NCBI RefSeq assembly: GCF_014851685.1
Contig: NZ_JACVAC010000003.1
Coordinates: 62,001-126,000 of the forward strand
Direction of reading: 5' to 3'
Length of the DNA stretch: 64,000 nucleotides
Origin: Pseudomonas sp. PDM05
GTDB taxonomy: Bacteria; Pseudomonadota; Gammaproteobacteria; Pseudomonadales; Pseudomonadaceae
This document shows, one piece after another, positions 18,883 to 27,100 of this stretch. Within the stretch, counting starts at the first letter, position 1, and each line of letters opens with the position of its first letter. A model generated the notes under the pieces. It was not told the origin of the DNA. It saw nothing but the letters and a program-made list of their open reading frames with translations, and searched no databases. The translations under genes and the position numbers were made by a program.

Positions 18883-19521
18883 TTAACGATTGGGCTGAGG
18901 GGTCAGGCGCAGGTACGGCTTCACGGCACGGTATCCCTTGGGAAAGCGCTTCTTGATCTCGTCCTCATCCTTGAGCGACGGCACGATCACCACTTCATCA
19001 CCGTCCTGCCAGTTGGCCGGCGTGGCGACTTTGTAGTTGTCGGTCAGCTGCAACGAGTCGATCACCCGCAAGATCTCGTGGAAGTTACGCCCGGTGCTGG
19101 CCGGATAGGTGATGGTCAGGCGAATCTTCTTGTTCGGGTCGATCACGAACAGCGAACGCACGGTGAGGGTGTCACTGGCATTCGGGTGGATCAGGTCGTA
19201 CAGGTCCGAGACCTTGCGGTCGGCGTCCGCCAGGATCGGAAAGTTGACGATGGTGTTCTGGGTTTCGTTGATGTCTTCGATCCACTTGTGGTGCGAATCC
19301 ACCGGGTCGACCGACAGGGCGATGGCCTTGACGCCGCGCTTGGCGAATTCATCCTTGAGCTTGGCGGTGAAGCCCAGCTCGGTGGTGCACACCGGAGTGA
19401 AGTCCGCCGGATGGGAAAACAACACCCCCCAGCTGTCGCCCAGCCATTCGTGGAAACGAATCTTGCCGGCGCTGGAATCCTGTTCGAAGTCGGGGGCGAT
19501 GTCGCCCAGTCTTAGGCTCAT
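18883..19521 (-). CDS. lsfA: 1-Cys peroxiredoxin LsfA (Prx6 family)
   Basis: A 212-residue peroxiredoxin of the Prx6 type: peroxidatic cysteine C45 in SHPADFTPVCTTE, with the long C-terminal Prx6 extension (PANWQDGDEVVIVPS) and no conserved resolving cysteine position. LsfA reduces hydrogen peroxide and organic peroxides and was first seen in P. putida as a low-sulfur-induced protein. It lies upstream of the ssu operon, on the same strand, consistent with joint sulfur-starvation control. AGGAG lies nine bases before the ATG. Another AT-rich palindrome is found upstream (19586-19601). Confidence 0.95.
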   Translation of the reverse strand: MSLRLGDIAPDFEQDSSAGKIRFHEWLGDSWGVLFSHPADFTPVCTTELGFTAKLKDEFAKRGVKAIALSVDPVDSHHKWIEDINETQNTIVNFPILADADRKVSDLYDLIHPNASDTLTVRSLFVIDPNKKIRLTITYPASTGRNFHEILRVIDSLQLTDNYKVATPANWQDGDEVVIVPSLKDEDEIKKRFPKGYRAVKPYLRLTPQPNR

Positions 19522-19585
19522 GATATGGCTCCTGGTGAGTGCTTATGGAGCCTACTGTGCATGGGTTGCAGATTATTTAAAAAGA

Positions 19586-19601
19586 ATAAATATCGATTTA
19601 T
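19586..19601 (-). promoter_or_regulatory. AT-rich palindrome upstream of lsfA
   Basis: ATAAAT, ATCG, ATTTAT: perfect 6-bp arms, 65-80 bp before the lsfA start. It shares the ATTTAT half with the palindrome before ssuE, which suggests one regulator for both promoters. Confidence 0.45.
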
Positions 19602-19757
19602 CTAGACGATAAAGGAATATTAAAAATGTGTTCATTGGACGCGGCAATGCGCGAGGCGCACCATCGTTTCCAAGGTTCGAGAAGGCCTTGAGACGCTGTA
19701 CAAAGAGGGGTTCAGGAAGGGCTTGCGGGGGTTTGGCCCGACTTGAAAGGCAAGACA

Positions 19758-19784
19758 CCTTGCCCGGCGTTGCGCCGGGCAAGG
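19758..19784 (-). terminator. Probable terminator downstream of the porin gene
   Basis: CCTTGCCCGGCG is perfectly mirrored by CGCCGGGCAAGG around a three-base loop. It begins 14 bases beyond the porin stop. The minus-strand tail (TGTCTTGCC) is a weak T-run, so termination may be partial. Confidence 0.7.
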
Positions 19785-19798
19785 TTTTACAAACAGTC

Positions 19799-21133
19799 TT
19801 ACAGGATCGGCAGGGTGTAGCTGACGATCAGACGGTTTTCGTCCTGGTTACGCTGAGTAGCCACTTCGGAACGCAGCGAAGCGTTTTTCCAGGCAACGCC
19901 CAGGCCTTTGAAAGTACCTTCAGGTACTACGTAGCCCAGGTTGAAGTCGCGTTCCCACTCGCTTTTCTCGCCAGTGGCAGCAGCGATGTTGTCGCCCTTG
20001 AGGTACATGACGGAAGTAGTCAGACCTGGCAGGCCGACAGCAGCGAAGTCATAGGCGTACTGGGCCAACCAGGTGCGCTCGCCGGCGCGTTGGAACTTGC
20101 CGATCTGCACGTCGGTGATCAGGTACGAAGAAGCACCGTCACCCTGGTTGAGGAACGGGAAGTCGCTCGTGCCGTTCACGCGCTGGTAGCCGGCGCTGAT
20201 CGCGTGGCCTTGCAGGGCGTAGGTGAACTTGGCGCTCCAGGTGCGGTTGTCGACTTCACCGTTGTTCTGGTAGCCAGAAGCGCGGTAGCCGGCAATACGA
20301 CCTTCCTGACTGGCGTTTTTGCCATCGGAGTCACTGTTGAAGTAACGCAGGTCGGTCTTGAACACGCCCACTGGCAATGCCCAGTTGTGGGACAGGCCCA
20401 GGAAGTGCTGCTTGTAGAAGTCGGACAGGTTGCCGTAGTAGTACTGGGCAGTCAGGTCCTTGGTGATCTTGTAGTCACCACCGGCGTAGTAGAACTCGTT
20501 GCTGCGGGCGTTGGCAGTCGCGGTGCGGGTAGCGCCGTTGGAGCCAGCGATGGTCAGCGAGTCGTTGTTCGACGAGTTACGGCCTTTGGCGTGTTCCAAC
20601 TTACCGCCAACCAGGGTCAGGTTGTCGATGTCATTGGAGGTGATCTGGCCACCTTCAAAGGTTTGTGGCAGCAGACGACCGTCGTTGGAGGTCACAACCG
20701 GCAGTTTTGGCTGCAGGGTACCCAGCTTCAGTTCAGTCTTGGAGATCTTGACCTTGCCGGTCAGACCGATGCTGCCGAAATCGTTCACCGCACGACCGTC
20801 GCTGTCGCTTGGGAACACAATGCCGCCCTTGTTGGCGCTATTGTTGTTGTAGGCAGTGCCTTTACCCGAATCCAGGCGCACGCCGTACAGGCCAATTGCG
20901 TCAAGACCAAAACCTACGGTGCCTTGGGTGTAGCCGGAAGCAAAGTTGAAGATGAAGCCTTGGCCCCATTCTTCTTGCTTGTTCGGCTTGGCAGTGCCGT
21001 CACGGTTGTCTTGGTTGATGTAGAAGTTGCGGGCAGTAACGCTCGCCTTGCTGTCTTCGATGAAACCGGCAGCGCCTGCTTGCTGGGCGATTGCGCCCAA
21101 AGCTACAGCCAAAGCCAAGGTGGACTTCTTCAT
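19799..21133 (-). CDS. OprD-family outer membrane porin (OprE-like)
   Basis: A 444-residue porin with signal peptide (1 to about 21, ending AIAQQAGA) and the start of the OprD family, GFIEDSKASVTARNFYINQD. The repeated alternating beta-strand pattern runs to a final aromatic/hydrophobic strand (RLIVSYTLPIL). The family forms 18-stranded channels for small carboxylates, amino acids or aromatics. The gene is upstream of lsfA; in P. putida, as I recall, an oprE gene precedes lsfA-ssu in the same order. Whether this channel admits sulfonates is inference. GAGAGGAG precedes the ATG. Confidence 0.9.
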   Translation of the reverse strand: MKKSTLALAVALGAIAQQAGAAGFIEDSKASVTARNFYINQDNRDGTAKPNKQEEWGQGFIFNFASGYTQGTVGFGLDAIGLYGVRLDSGKGTAYNNNSANKGGIVFPSDSDGRAVNDFGSIGLTGKVKISKTELKLGTLQPKLPVVTSNDGRLLPQTFEGGQITSNDIDNLTLVGGKLEHAKGRNSSNNDSLTIAGSNGATRTATANARSNEFYYAGGDYKITKDLTAQYYYGNLSDFYKQHFLGLSHNWALPVGVFKTDLRYFNSDSDGKNASQEGRIAGYRASGYQNNGEVDNRTWSAKFTYALQGHAISAGYQRVNGTSDFPFLNQGDGASSYLITDVQIGKFQRAGERTWLAQYAYDFAAVGLPGLTTSVMYLKGDNIAAATGEKSEWERDFNLGYVVPEGTFKGLGVAWKNASLRSEVATQRNQDENRLIVSYTLPIL

Positions 21134-21303
21134 GTACCGCTCCTCTCATTTCTAATTTTTGTATTTCTTTGGTCTCGGGTCTGACGCCCTTGATCCACAG
21201 ATGCGCGATTAGCACCGGATAGTGACTGGCAAGTCAATCGTAACCTTGTGTGTCTACTACCTTCGTCTAACAGCAGTTGATTTGGTCCCTGCAGGGTAAT
21301 GAG

Positions 21304-21346
21304 TTTTTCATACACCCAAAAAGAATTGTTTCATTCTTTTTCATAC
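21304..21346 (-). promoter_or_regulatory. Palindrome and direct repeats upstream of the porin gene
   Basis: AAAAAGAAT (21318-21326), six bases, ATTCTTTTT (21333-21341) is a perfect inverted repeat. TTTTTCATAC occurs twice, at 21304-21313 and 21337-21346, exactly 33 bp apart. The site lies 185 bp upstream of the porin start. Confidence 0.5.
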
Positions 21347-21748
21347 GATTTGGGAATAAGCATTTGTGCGACATGGACTGGTCAGCGTAGACGACCCGCT
21401 CCACAAGCTAATTCCTAAAGGGTATTTTTCGACGCTTTTTTAGACCGATTAGTGTGGCCGTATCGTTTCTTACGTCACCCACGATCAAAAAGGCGACGCC
21501 ATCATGGCCAAACGCATATCCTCCCGTCAATTTGTTACAGTTTTAGTGTCACTAATAATTTCTTCTGCTGTCTAAGCCAGCCGATTTGCCCATCGGCAAC
21601 CTCGGTTCAAATCTTCTCGGTCGCCCCTTCGCGCAATCTATCCATCGTCGCGCTCATCGTATAGGCGCAAATCAAGCTTTCTGAAGCATGGATAGCCCGC
21701 AACGGCAGTCACGTTGTCGCAGGGGGCATGGGCACCCAGCCAGGCAAA

Positions 21749-21836
21749 TGCAAAAGGGGGCTTGCCCCCGATGGCGGAGTATCAATATCAGATGGACTGA
21801 CTGACATTCCGCTATCGGGGGCAAGCCCCCTCTGCA
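21749..21836. repeat. Inverted repeat, class C (GGGGGCTTGCCCCCGAT type)
   Basis: TGCAAAAGGGGGCTTGCCCC then CGATGGCGGA on the left; TCCGCTATCGGGGGCAAGCC then CCCTCTGCA on the right. Each arm contains its own small palindrome (GGGGGCTTGCCCCC). It separates the porin control region from the end of argA. Confidence 0.88.
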
Positions 21837-21854
21837 TTGGCTTGAAAGCCGGGT

Positions 21855-23156
21855 TTACAGCGCCTTTTCGAAGATCTTCGAATTGCGCTGATAGTTGTAC
21901 AGCGACGCCCGCGCCGATGGCAGGCGATCCACGCTGCTCGGCACGAACCCACGCTCGCGGAACCAGTGGGCGGTGCGGGTCGTCAGCACGAACAAGGTCT
22001 TCAAACCCTGCGCCCGCGCACGGGTCTGGATGCGCTCCAGCAATACGTCGCCGCGCGCGCCGTGGCGGTACTCCGGGTTCACCGCCAGGCAGGCCAGCTC
22101 GCCCGCGTCCGAATCAGCGATCTGATACAGCGCCGCACACGCGATGATCATGCCCTCGCGCTCGACCACGCTGAACTGCTCGATCTCACGCTCCAGCACC
22201 TCCCGCGAGCGGCGTACCAGAATGCCCTGCTCTTCCAGCGGGCTGATCAAATCCAGCAAGCCGCCCACGTCTTCAATCGCCGCTTCGCGCACCAGCTCGA
22301 ATTGCTCCTGGGCCACCAGCGTGCCGCCGCCGTCGCGGGTGAAAAGTTCGGTGAGCAACGCGCCATCTTCGGCGTAGCTGACGATATGGCTGCGCCCTAC
22401 CCCGCCACGGCAGGCTTCGGCGGCGGCATCGAGCAATTCGGCTTGATAGTTGCTGCTGCCCAGGCGTTGCAGGTGCGCCGGTACTTGCTGCGGGCGCAGT
22501 TCACGCACCAGGCGACCGTTTTCATCGAGCAGGCCCATGTCGGCGCCAAACAGCAGCAGCTTATCGGCGCCCAGGTCGATGGCGGCGCGGGTGGCGACGT
22601 CTTCGCAGGCCAGGTTGAAGATCTCGCCGGTGGGCGAATAACCCAGCGGTGACAGCAACACGATGGAGCGCTCGTCGAGCAGGCGGTTGATGCCCTTGCG
22701 GTCGACCCGGCGCACTTCGCCGGTGTGGTGGTAGTCCACGCCTTCGAGCACGCCGATCGGCCGTGCGGTTACCAGGTTGCCGCTGGCCACCCGCAGGCGC
22801 GAGCCCTGCATTGGCGAAGAGGCCATGTCCATCGACAGGCGCGCTTCGATGGCGATACGCAGGTGGCCGACCGCGTCGATCACACACTCCAGCGTGGCGG
22901 CATCGGTGATGCGCAAGCCTTCGTGGTAAGCCGGAGTGAGGCCGCGGGCTTCAAGGCGGGTTTCAATCTGCGGGCGCGAACCGTGCACCAGCACCAGCCG
23001 CACGCCCAGGCTATGGAGCAGCACCAGGTCGTGGACGATATTGCCGAAGTTGGGGTGTTCCACACCGTCGCCGGGCAGCATGACCACAAAGGTGCAGTCG
23101 CGGTGGGCGTTGATGTAAGGGGACGCGTGACGAAGCCAATTAACGTAGTCGGGCAT
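21855..23156 (-). CDS. argA: N-acetylglutamate synthase ArgA
   Basis: A 433-residue enzyme with an N-terminal amino-acid-kinase-like domain (about 1-285; LVLLHSLGVRLVLVHGSRPQ) that binds arginine, and a C-terminal GNAT acetyltransferase domain (about 290-433; ELACLAVNPEYRHGARGDVL). It makes N-acetylglutamate from glutamate and acetyl-CoA, the first step of arginine synthesis, and is feedback-inhibited by arginine. The ATG at 23156 gives the usual start MPDYVNWLRHASPYI; the longer frame to 23198 is not supported. It follows argE by 135 bp on the same strand. Confidence 0.95.
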   Translation of the reverse strand: MPDYVNWLRHASPYINAHRDCTFVVMLPGDGVEHPNFGNIVHDLVLLHSLGVRLVLVHGSRPQIETRLEARGLTPAYHEGLRITDAATLECVIDAVGHLRIAIEARLSMDMASSPMQGSRLRVASGNLVTARPIGVLEGVDYHHTGEVRRVDRKGINRLLDERSIVLLSPLGYSPTGEIFNLACEDVATRAAIDLGADKLLLFGADMGLLDENGRLVRELRPQQVPAHLQRLGSSNYQAELLDAAAEACRGGVGRSHIVSYAEDGALLTELFTRDGGGTLVAQEQFELVREAAIEDVGGLLDLISPLEEQGILVRRSREVLEREIEQFSVVEREGMIIACAALYQIADSDAGELACLAVNPEYRHGARGDVLLERIQTRARAQGLKTLFVLTTRTAHWFRERGFVPSSVDRLPSARASLYNYQRNSKIFEKAL

Positions 23157-23291
23157 AACACCTGGGCCTGTAATAAAAAGCAGCCGAAAAAGGATCAATC
23201 GTGAAAGCGCACAGCAGGCTGATGGTTATCGTCGGAACAGGCTTGGCGACACGCTCGCTCTCCTTCTATGTACGAACAGACAGGGGTTAAT

Positions 23292-24440
23292 TTATGCAGG
23301 TTTCAGGCAGTAATGTTCGATCAGTTCCCGCAATAGACGCACTGTAGGCGTCAAGCGTGACATTTCGAGGTACTCGCCCGGCTGATGGGCGCAGGCGATG
23401 TCGCCAGGGCCGAGCACCAGGGTTTCACAGCCAAGGCGCTGAAGATAAGGTGCTTCGGTGCCGAACGCTACTGCTTCGGCACGATGACCGGTCAATCGTT
23501 CCGCCACGCGCACCAGCTCGGCGTCTTCGGGCTGCTCGAACGGCGGCACTTCGGGGAACAGCGGCGCGTAGTCGATCTTCACCTGATGGCGCTCGGCCAG
23601 GGGCTCGAGCTTCTGGCGGATGGCATCGCGCAGCACCTGCGGGTCCATGCCCGGCAGCGGGCGCAGGTCGAACTCCAGGGAACATTGGCCGCAGATGCGG
23701 TTGGGGTTGTCGCCACCGTGGATGCAGCCGAAGTTCATCGTCGGCTGCGGCACACTGAATTGCGCGTTGCGGTACTCGCGCTGCCAGGTCTGGCGCAGGC
23801 CGCGCAGTTCGCCGATGGCGTCGTGCATGGCCTCAAGGGCGCTGTGGCCCAGGCTCGGGTCCGACGAATGGCCGCTGCGGCCCAGGATGTCGATGCGTTC
23901 CATCATCACGCCTTTGTGCAGACGGATCGGCTTGAGGCCCGTCGGCTCGCCGATCACCGCCGCACGGCCCAACAGGCGCCCGGCTGCGGCCAGCGCGCGG
24001 GCGCCGGACATGGAGCTTTCTTCATCGCAGGTGGCGAGGATCAGCAGCGGTTGCTTGAACGGTTGCTCCAGCAGCGGCAGCACCGCTTCAATGGCCAGGG
24101 CGAAAAAGCCCTTCATGTCGCAACTGCCCAATCCTACCCAGCGGCCGTCGACTTCCGTCAGCTTCAGCGGATCGGTCTTCCACAACGCCGCGTCGTACGG
24201 CACGGTATCGCTATGCCCCGCCAGCACCAGGCCACCGGGGCCGCTGCCGAAGCTGGCGAGCAGGTTGAACTTGCCGGGGCTGACTTGCTGGATGTCGATG
24301 GCAAAACCCAAATCCCCCAGCCAGCTGGCGAGCAAATCGATCACCGGGCGGTTGCTCTGGTCCAGAGACGCTTGGGTGCAACTGACCGACGGCGCGGCAA
24401 TCAGCGCAGCGAACTGTTCTTTCATGGACGGTAACGGCAT
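23292..24440 (-). CDS. argE: Acetylornithine deacetylase ArgE
   Basis: A 382-residue M20-family metallohydrolase. Metal ligands appear in VLAGHSDTVP (histidine and aspartate) and ATCDEESSMSGA (paired glutamates); the FDLRPLPGMD segment is typical of the lid domain. It removes acetate from N-acetylornithine to give ornithine. I chose the ATG at 24440, which has GAGAGG upstream; an internal ATG at 24425 is possible. It shares a short divergent promoter region with the CYTH/CHAD gene and precedes argA. Confidence 0.92.
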   Translation of the reverse strand: MPLPSMKEQFAALIAAPSVSCTQASLDQSNRPVIDLLASWLGDLGFAIDIQQVSPGKFNLLASFGSGPGGLVLAGHSDTVPYDAALWKTDPLKLTEVDGRWVGLGSCDMKGFFALAIEAVLPLLEQPFKQPLLILATCDEESSMSGARALAAAGRLLGRAAVIGEPTGLKPIRLHKGVMMERIDILGRSGHSSDPSLGHSALEAMHDAIGELRGLRQTWQREYRNAQFSVPQPTMNFGCIHGGDNPNRICGQCSLEFDLRPLPGMDPQVLRDAIRQKLEPLAERHQVKIDYAPLFPEVPPFEQPEDAELVRVAERLTGHRAEAVAFGTEAPYLQRLGCETLVLGPGDIACAHQPGEYLEMSRLTPTVRLLRELIEHYCLKPA

Positions 24441-24598
24441 GCGCGGCCTCTCAACTTCCCGGATGAGTCCCACTATAGAGCCATCTGTACGACACAATAA
24501 ACCGTTGCGGCGCGTTGCCGGGCTCAGTCCTGTACACTGCACGACCTTGGCAGCCACTCTTTTCCCCGGCTGCGCTCCCGATCCTGGATTTTCCGGCC

Positions 24599-25966
24599 AT
24601 GCAGAAAGAAACCGAAATCAAGCTCCGCGTCAGCCGCGAAACACTCGCCGCGCTGCGTGAGCACCCGCTACTGAAAAAACGCAACAAAAGTGGCTGGGAA
24701 CGCCGTGAGTTGATGAACCAGTATTTCGACACCCCCGAGCGCGACCTGGCCCAGGCCAAAGTCGCCCTGCGCCTGCGCAAGGACGGTGACGAGATCATCC
24801 AGACCCTCAAGACCCGCGGTCAGAGCATCGCCGGCTTGTCGGAACGCAACGAGTACAACTGGGACCTGCCCAAAGCCAAGCTCGACGTGAAAAAGCTCGA
24901 CGGTGAATGCTGGCCCGAGCAACTGGCCGAACTGGACAAAAAGACCCTCAAGCCGATCTTCACCACCGACTTCGTGCGTGAACGCGCCGAAATCGCCTGG
25001 GGCCGTGGCAAGGCCAAAGTAGTCATCGAAGCCGCACTCGACCTGGGCCACGTGGTGGTCGGCAAGCAGAAAGAAGAAATCTGCGAGCTGGAACTGGAAC
25101 TGCGCGAAGGTGAACCGGCCGCCCTGCTGGAACTGGCCGCCGAACTGGCCGCGACCCTGGCGTTGATGCCGTGTGACATCAGCAAGGCCGAACGCGGCTA
25201 CCGTCTGTATGACGCCAGCAGCTACTCCCTGAGCCTGCCCGCGCCGCAGATCCACGCCGAAATGCCTCTGGACGATGCCTTCGCCGCGATCATGTGGCAC
25301 CTGCTCGGCAGCAGCCAGCGCCTGGCCGAGCAATACCGTTTCAATGGCCACTGGCGCCTGCTGCAAGACTGGGTCGACAACCTCGGCGAAATGCGCGCCC
25401 TGGTCGGCAGCCTGGGCCAGGCCGCACCGCGTCAATCCACCAGCGAACTGCGCAGTGCACTGGACGCCCTGCTGGAAGACTGGCGCCCACTGGTGCAAGC
25501 CGGTGATGACGACGAAGACATCCGTAAGGCCGCGCCGGAGCAATTCGCCGAGGAACTGGAGGACGTGCGCTGGGGCCTGTTCTCACTCAACGCCTCCCGC
25601 TGGCTGCTGGCCCGCACCTGGACCGCCGACCGCAACGTGCGCGGCAACCGCCAGGGCGCGGCGCAAATCACCAACTGGCTGCCGCGCCTGCTGGCCGACG
25701 ACGCCGTCGCCCTGCAACTGCCGCGCTACCAGCAACAGCCGGAAGACCTGGCCGAGCAACTGCCGCGCATCGAACGCATCCAGGCCTGGCTGCACCATGC
25801 GCGCCAGGTGGTGGACATCCCGGAACTGGACCGCCTGTACGGCGAGCTGAACAAGTTGGCGCAACTGGCCAACCAGCCGATCACCGATGAGTCGCTGGAT
25901 GCGCGGATGCATCAGGCGATTGCGGTGTATCAGAACCGGGCTTGGAAGACTCTGCTGCGTCTGTAA
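24599..25966 (+). CDS. Inorganic triphosphatase, CYTH plus CHAD domains (YgiF-like)
   Basis: A 455-residue protein. The N-terminal CYTH domain (about 1-205) opens with the diagnostic ETEIKLR (ExExK) and hydrolyses triphosphate in a tunnel of acidic and basic residues. The C-terminal helical CHAD domain (about 240-455), rich in conserved histidines and arginines, is known to bind polyphosphate. YgiF of E. coli has the same architecture and cleaves inorganic triphosphate. The ATG at 24599 begins MQKETEIKLR; the open frame to 24515 is untranslated leader. It is divergent from argE and monocistronic. Confidence 0.92.
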   Translation: MQKETEIKLRVSRETLAALREHPLLKKRNKSGWERRELMNQYFDTPERDLAQAKVALRLRKDGDEIIQTLKTRGQSIAGLSERNEYNWDLPKAKLDVKKLDGECWPEQLAELDKKTLKPIFTTDFVRERAEIAWGRGKAKVVIEAALDLGHVVVGKQKEEICELELELREGEPAALLELAAELAATLALMPCDISKAERGYRLYDASSYSLSLPAPQIHAEMPLDDAFAAIMWHLLGSSQRLAEQYRFNGHWRLLQDWVDNLGEMRALVGSLGQAAPRQSTSELRSALDALLEDWRPLVQAGDDDEDIRKAAPEQFAEELEDVRWGLFSLNASRWLLARTWTADRNVRGNRQGAAQITNWLPRLLADDAVALQLPRYQQQPEDLAEQLPRIERIQAWLHHARQVVDIPELDRLYGELNKLAQLANQPITDESLDARMHQAIAVYQNRAWKTLLRL

Positions 25967-25972
25967 TCCAAA

Positions 25973-26078
25973 TGTGAGAGCGGGCTTGTGTGGGAGCGGG
26001 CTTGCTCGCGAAAGCGGTGGGTCAGTTAGCTGATTTCTGACTGGCACACCGCATTCGCGAGCAAGCCCGCTCCCACAG
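25973..26078. repeat. REP-type inverted repeat, class A, with an extra half unit
   Basis: A partial arm TGTGAGAGCGGGCTTG (25973-25988) is followed at once by the full arm TGTGGGAGCGGGCTTGCTCG; the mirror ends at 26078. It lies between the convergent CYTH/CHAD and Lrp-type genes. Confidence 0.9.
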
Positions 26079-26080
26079 GG

Positions 26081-26551
26081 TCAGCGCAACACTGGCAGGC
26101 TGGTAGTGGACTTGATCTGCGAAAGCGCCACAATCGAATTGACCTCCTGAATCCCCGGCACCATCGACAGCTTCTCAAAGAAAAACCGCTCGTACGCCTC
26201 AATATCCGCCGTCACGATGCGCAACAGAAAATCCACCGCCCCCATCAGCACATAACACTCCAGCACTTCCGGAAACCCGCGAATCGCGTCGGTAAATTCG
26301 GTGAAGTTGGAGCGACCGTGGGCGTTGAGTTTGACCTCGGCGAAAATCTGCGTGTTGAGGCCGATTTTCTTGCGGTCCAGCAAGGTCACCTGGGCGCGGA
26401 TCACGCCCTCTTCCTTGAGTCGCTGGATACGCCGCCAACACGGCGACTGGGACAGGCCGACCTGCTCGGCAATCTGCGCGCTGGAAAGCGAGGCGTCCTC
26501 TTGAAGCAGGGCTAGGATGCGGCGGTCGTAGGCGTCCAGCTCGCTGTGCAT
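26081..26551 (-). CDS. Lrp/AsnC-family transcriptional regulator
   Basis: A 156-residue regulator with an N-terminal winged HTH (about 4-63; AQIAEQVGLSQSPCWRRIQR) and a C-terminal RAM/ACT-like ligand and oligomer domain (about 70-150; GAVDFLLRIVTADIEAYERF). It ends right after a REP element. It is divergent from a small ACT-like gene at 26679, a likely target together with itself. The ligand is probably an amino acid, but its identity cannot be read from sequence. AGAAGG lies before the ATG. Confidence 0.9.
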   Translation of the reverse strand: MHSELDAYDRRILALLQEDASLSSAQIAEQVGLSQSPCWRRIQRLKEEGVIRAQVTLLDRKKIGLNTQIFAEVKLNAHGRSNFTEFTDAIRGFPEVLECYVLMGAVDFLLRIVTADIEAYERFFFEKLSMVPGIQEVNSIVALSQIKSTTSLPVLR

Positions 26552-26678
26552 ATAAATACCTTCTATGGCGCTTATCTTGAATTGTATGATTCGATTATTC
26601 GCAAATCATGCCCATTTTAGATAAGAAATCTCCGCTGCCGAATGTAAAAATTTCTCCCATCACTTGTGGAGATGTCCC

Positions 26679-27017
26679 ATGCACGCCGTCGAAACCACCC
26701 AACCTGTCACCCGCGTCGATGCGTGGGCCGTCAACAGCAGCCATTGCCAGGCGCATTACCAGATCGTCGCCGAAGCGGAGCCGGACGTGCTGTGCCGGGT
26801 ACTCAACTATTTCGCGCTGCAATTTTTGACGCCGCAACAGGTGACGATGAGCCGCGAGCAGGACCTGCTGACCCTCGACATCTTGATGGATGGCCTGAGC
26901 TGGCACCGCGCCCAGGTGATCGGTGAAAAGATTCGAAACCTGATCAGCGTGTGTTCACTGGAACTGTGGCCGGCCGATTCCGCGCGGCCTGGCGCGGTAA
27001 TGGCGAGTGCTCAGTAA
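26679..27017 (+). CDS. Small ACT-domain-like protein, function unknown
   Basis: A 112-residue protein. Residues about 20-92 fit the beta-alpha-beta-beta-alpha-beta pattern of ACT domains such as the small regulatory subunit of acetolactate synthase (HYQIVAEAEPDVLCRVLNYF at the first strand and helix, later LLTLDILMDGLSWHRAQVIG). There is no signal peptide or membrane span. The ATG at 26679 has TGGAGA upstream and gives a leaderless cytoplasmic protein. It is divergent from the Lrp-type regulator with 127 bp between them. The ACT call is by pattern only; I do not know a characterised homologue. Confidence 0.72.
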   Translation: MHAVETTQPVTRVDAWAVNSSHCQAHYQIVAEAEPDVLCRVLNYFALQFLTPQQVTMSREQDLLTLDILMDGLSWHRAQVIGEKIRNLISVCSLELWPADSARPGAVMASAQ

Positions 27018-27100
27018 AAACCTGCAATACACCTCGCCACTGAGCGGTTCAGGGGCTGACTAGCCTGGGATGACACCCCAAGCCACCCAGGAACACCTTG

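Larger units (their letters stand above)
21134..21854. other. 721-bp gap between the porin gene and argA
   Basis: The part from 21134 to about 21660 is less GC-rich than its surroundings, holds no convincing ORF, and contains the porin promoter region with a 9-bp palindrome (21318-21341). The right end contains a class C repeat (21749-21836). A small RNA in the middle cannot be excluded but no terminator-like stem is obvious. Confidence 0.7.

Noticed and set aside
13103-21133. Genomic island or horizontally acquired segment
   Set aside because: There is no integrase, tRNA or direct repeat, and composition and codon use look like the surroundings; the block is known from other pseudomonads.
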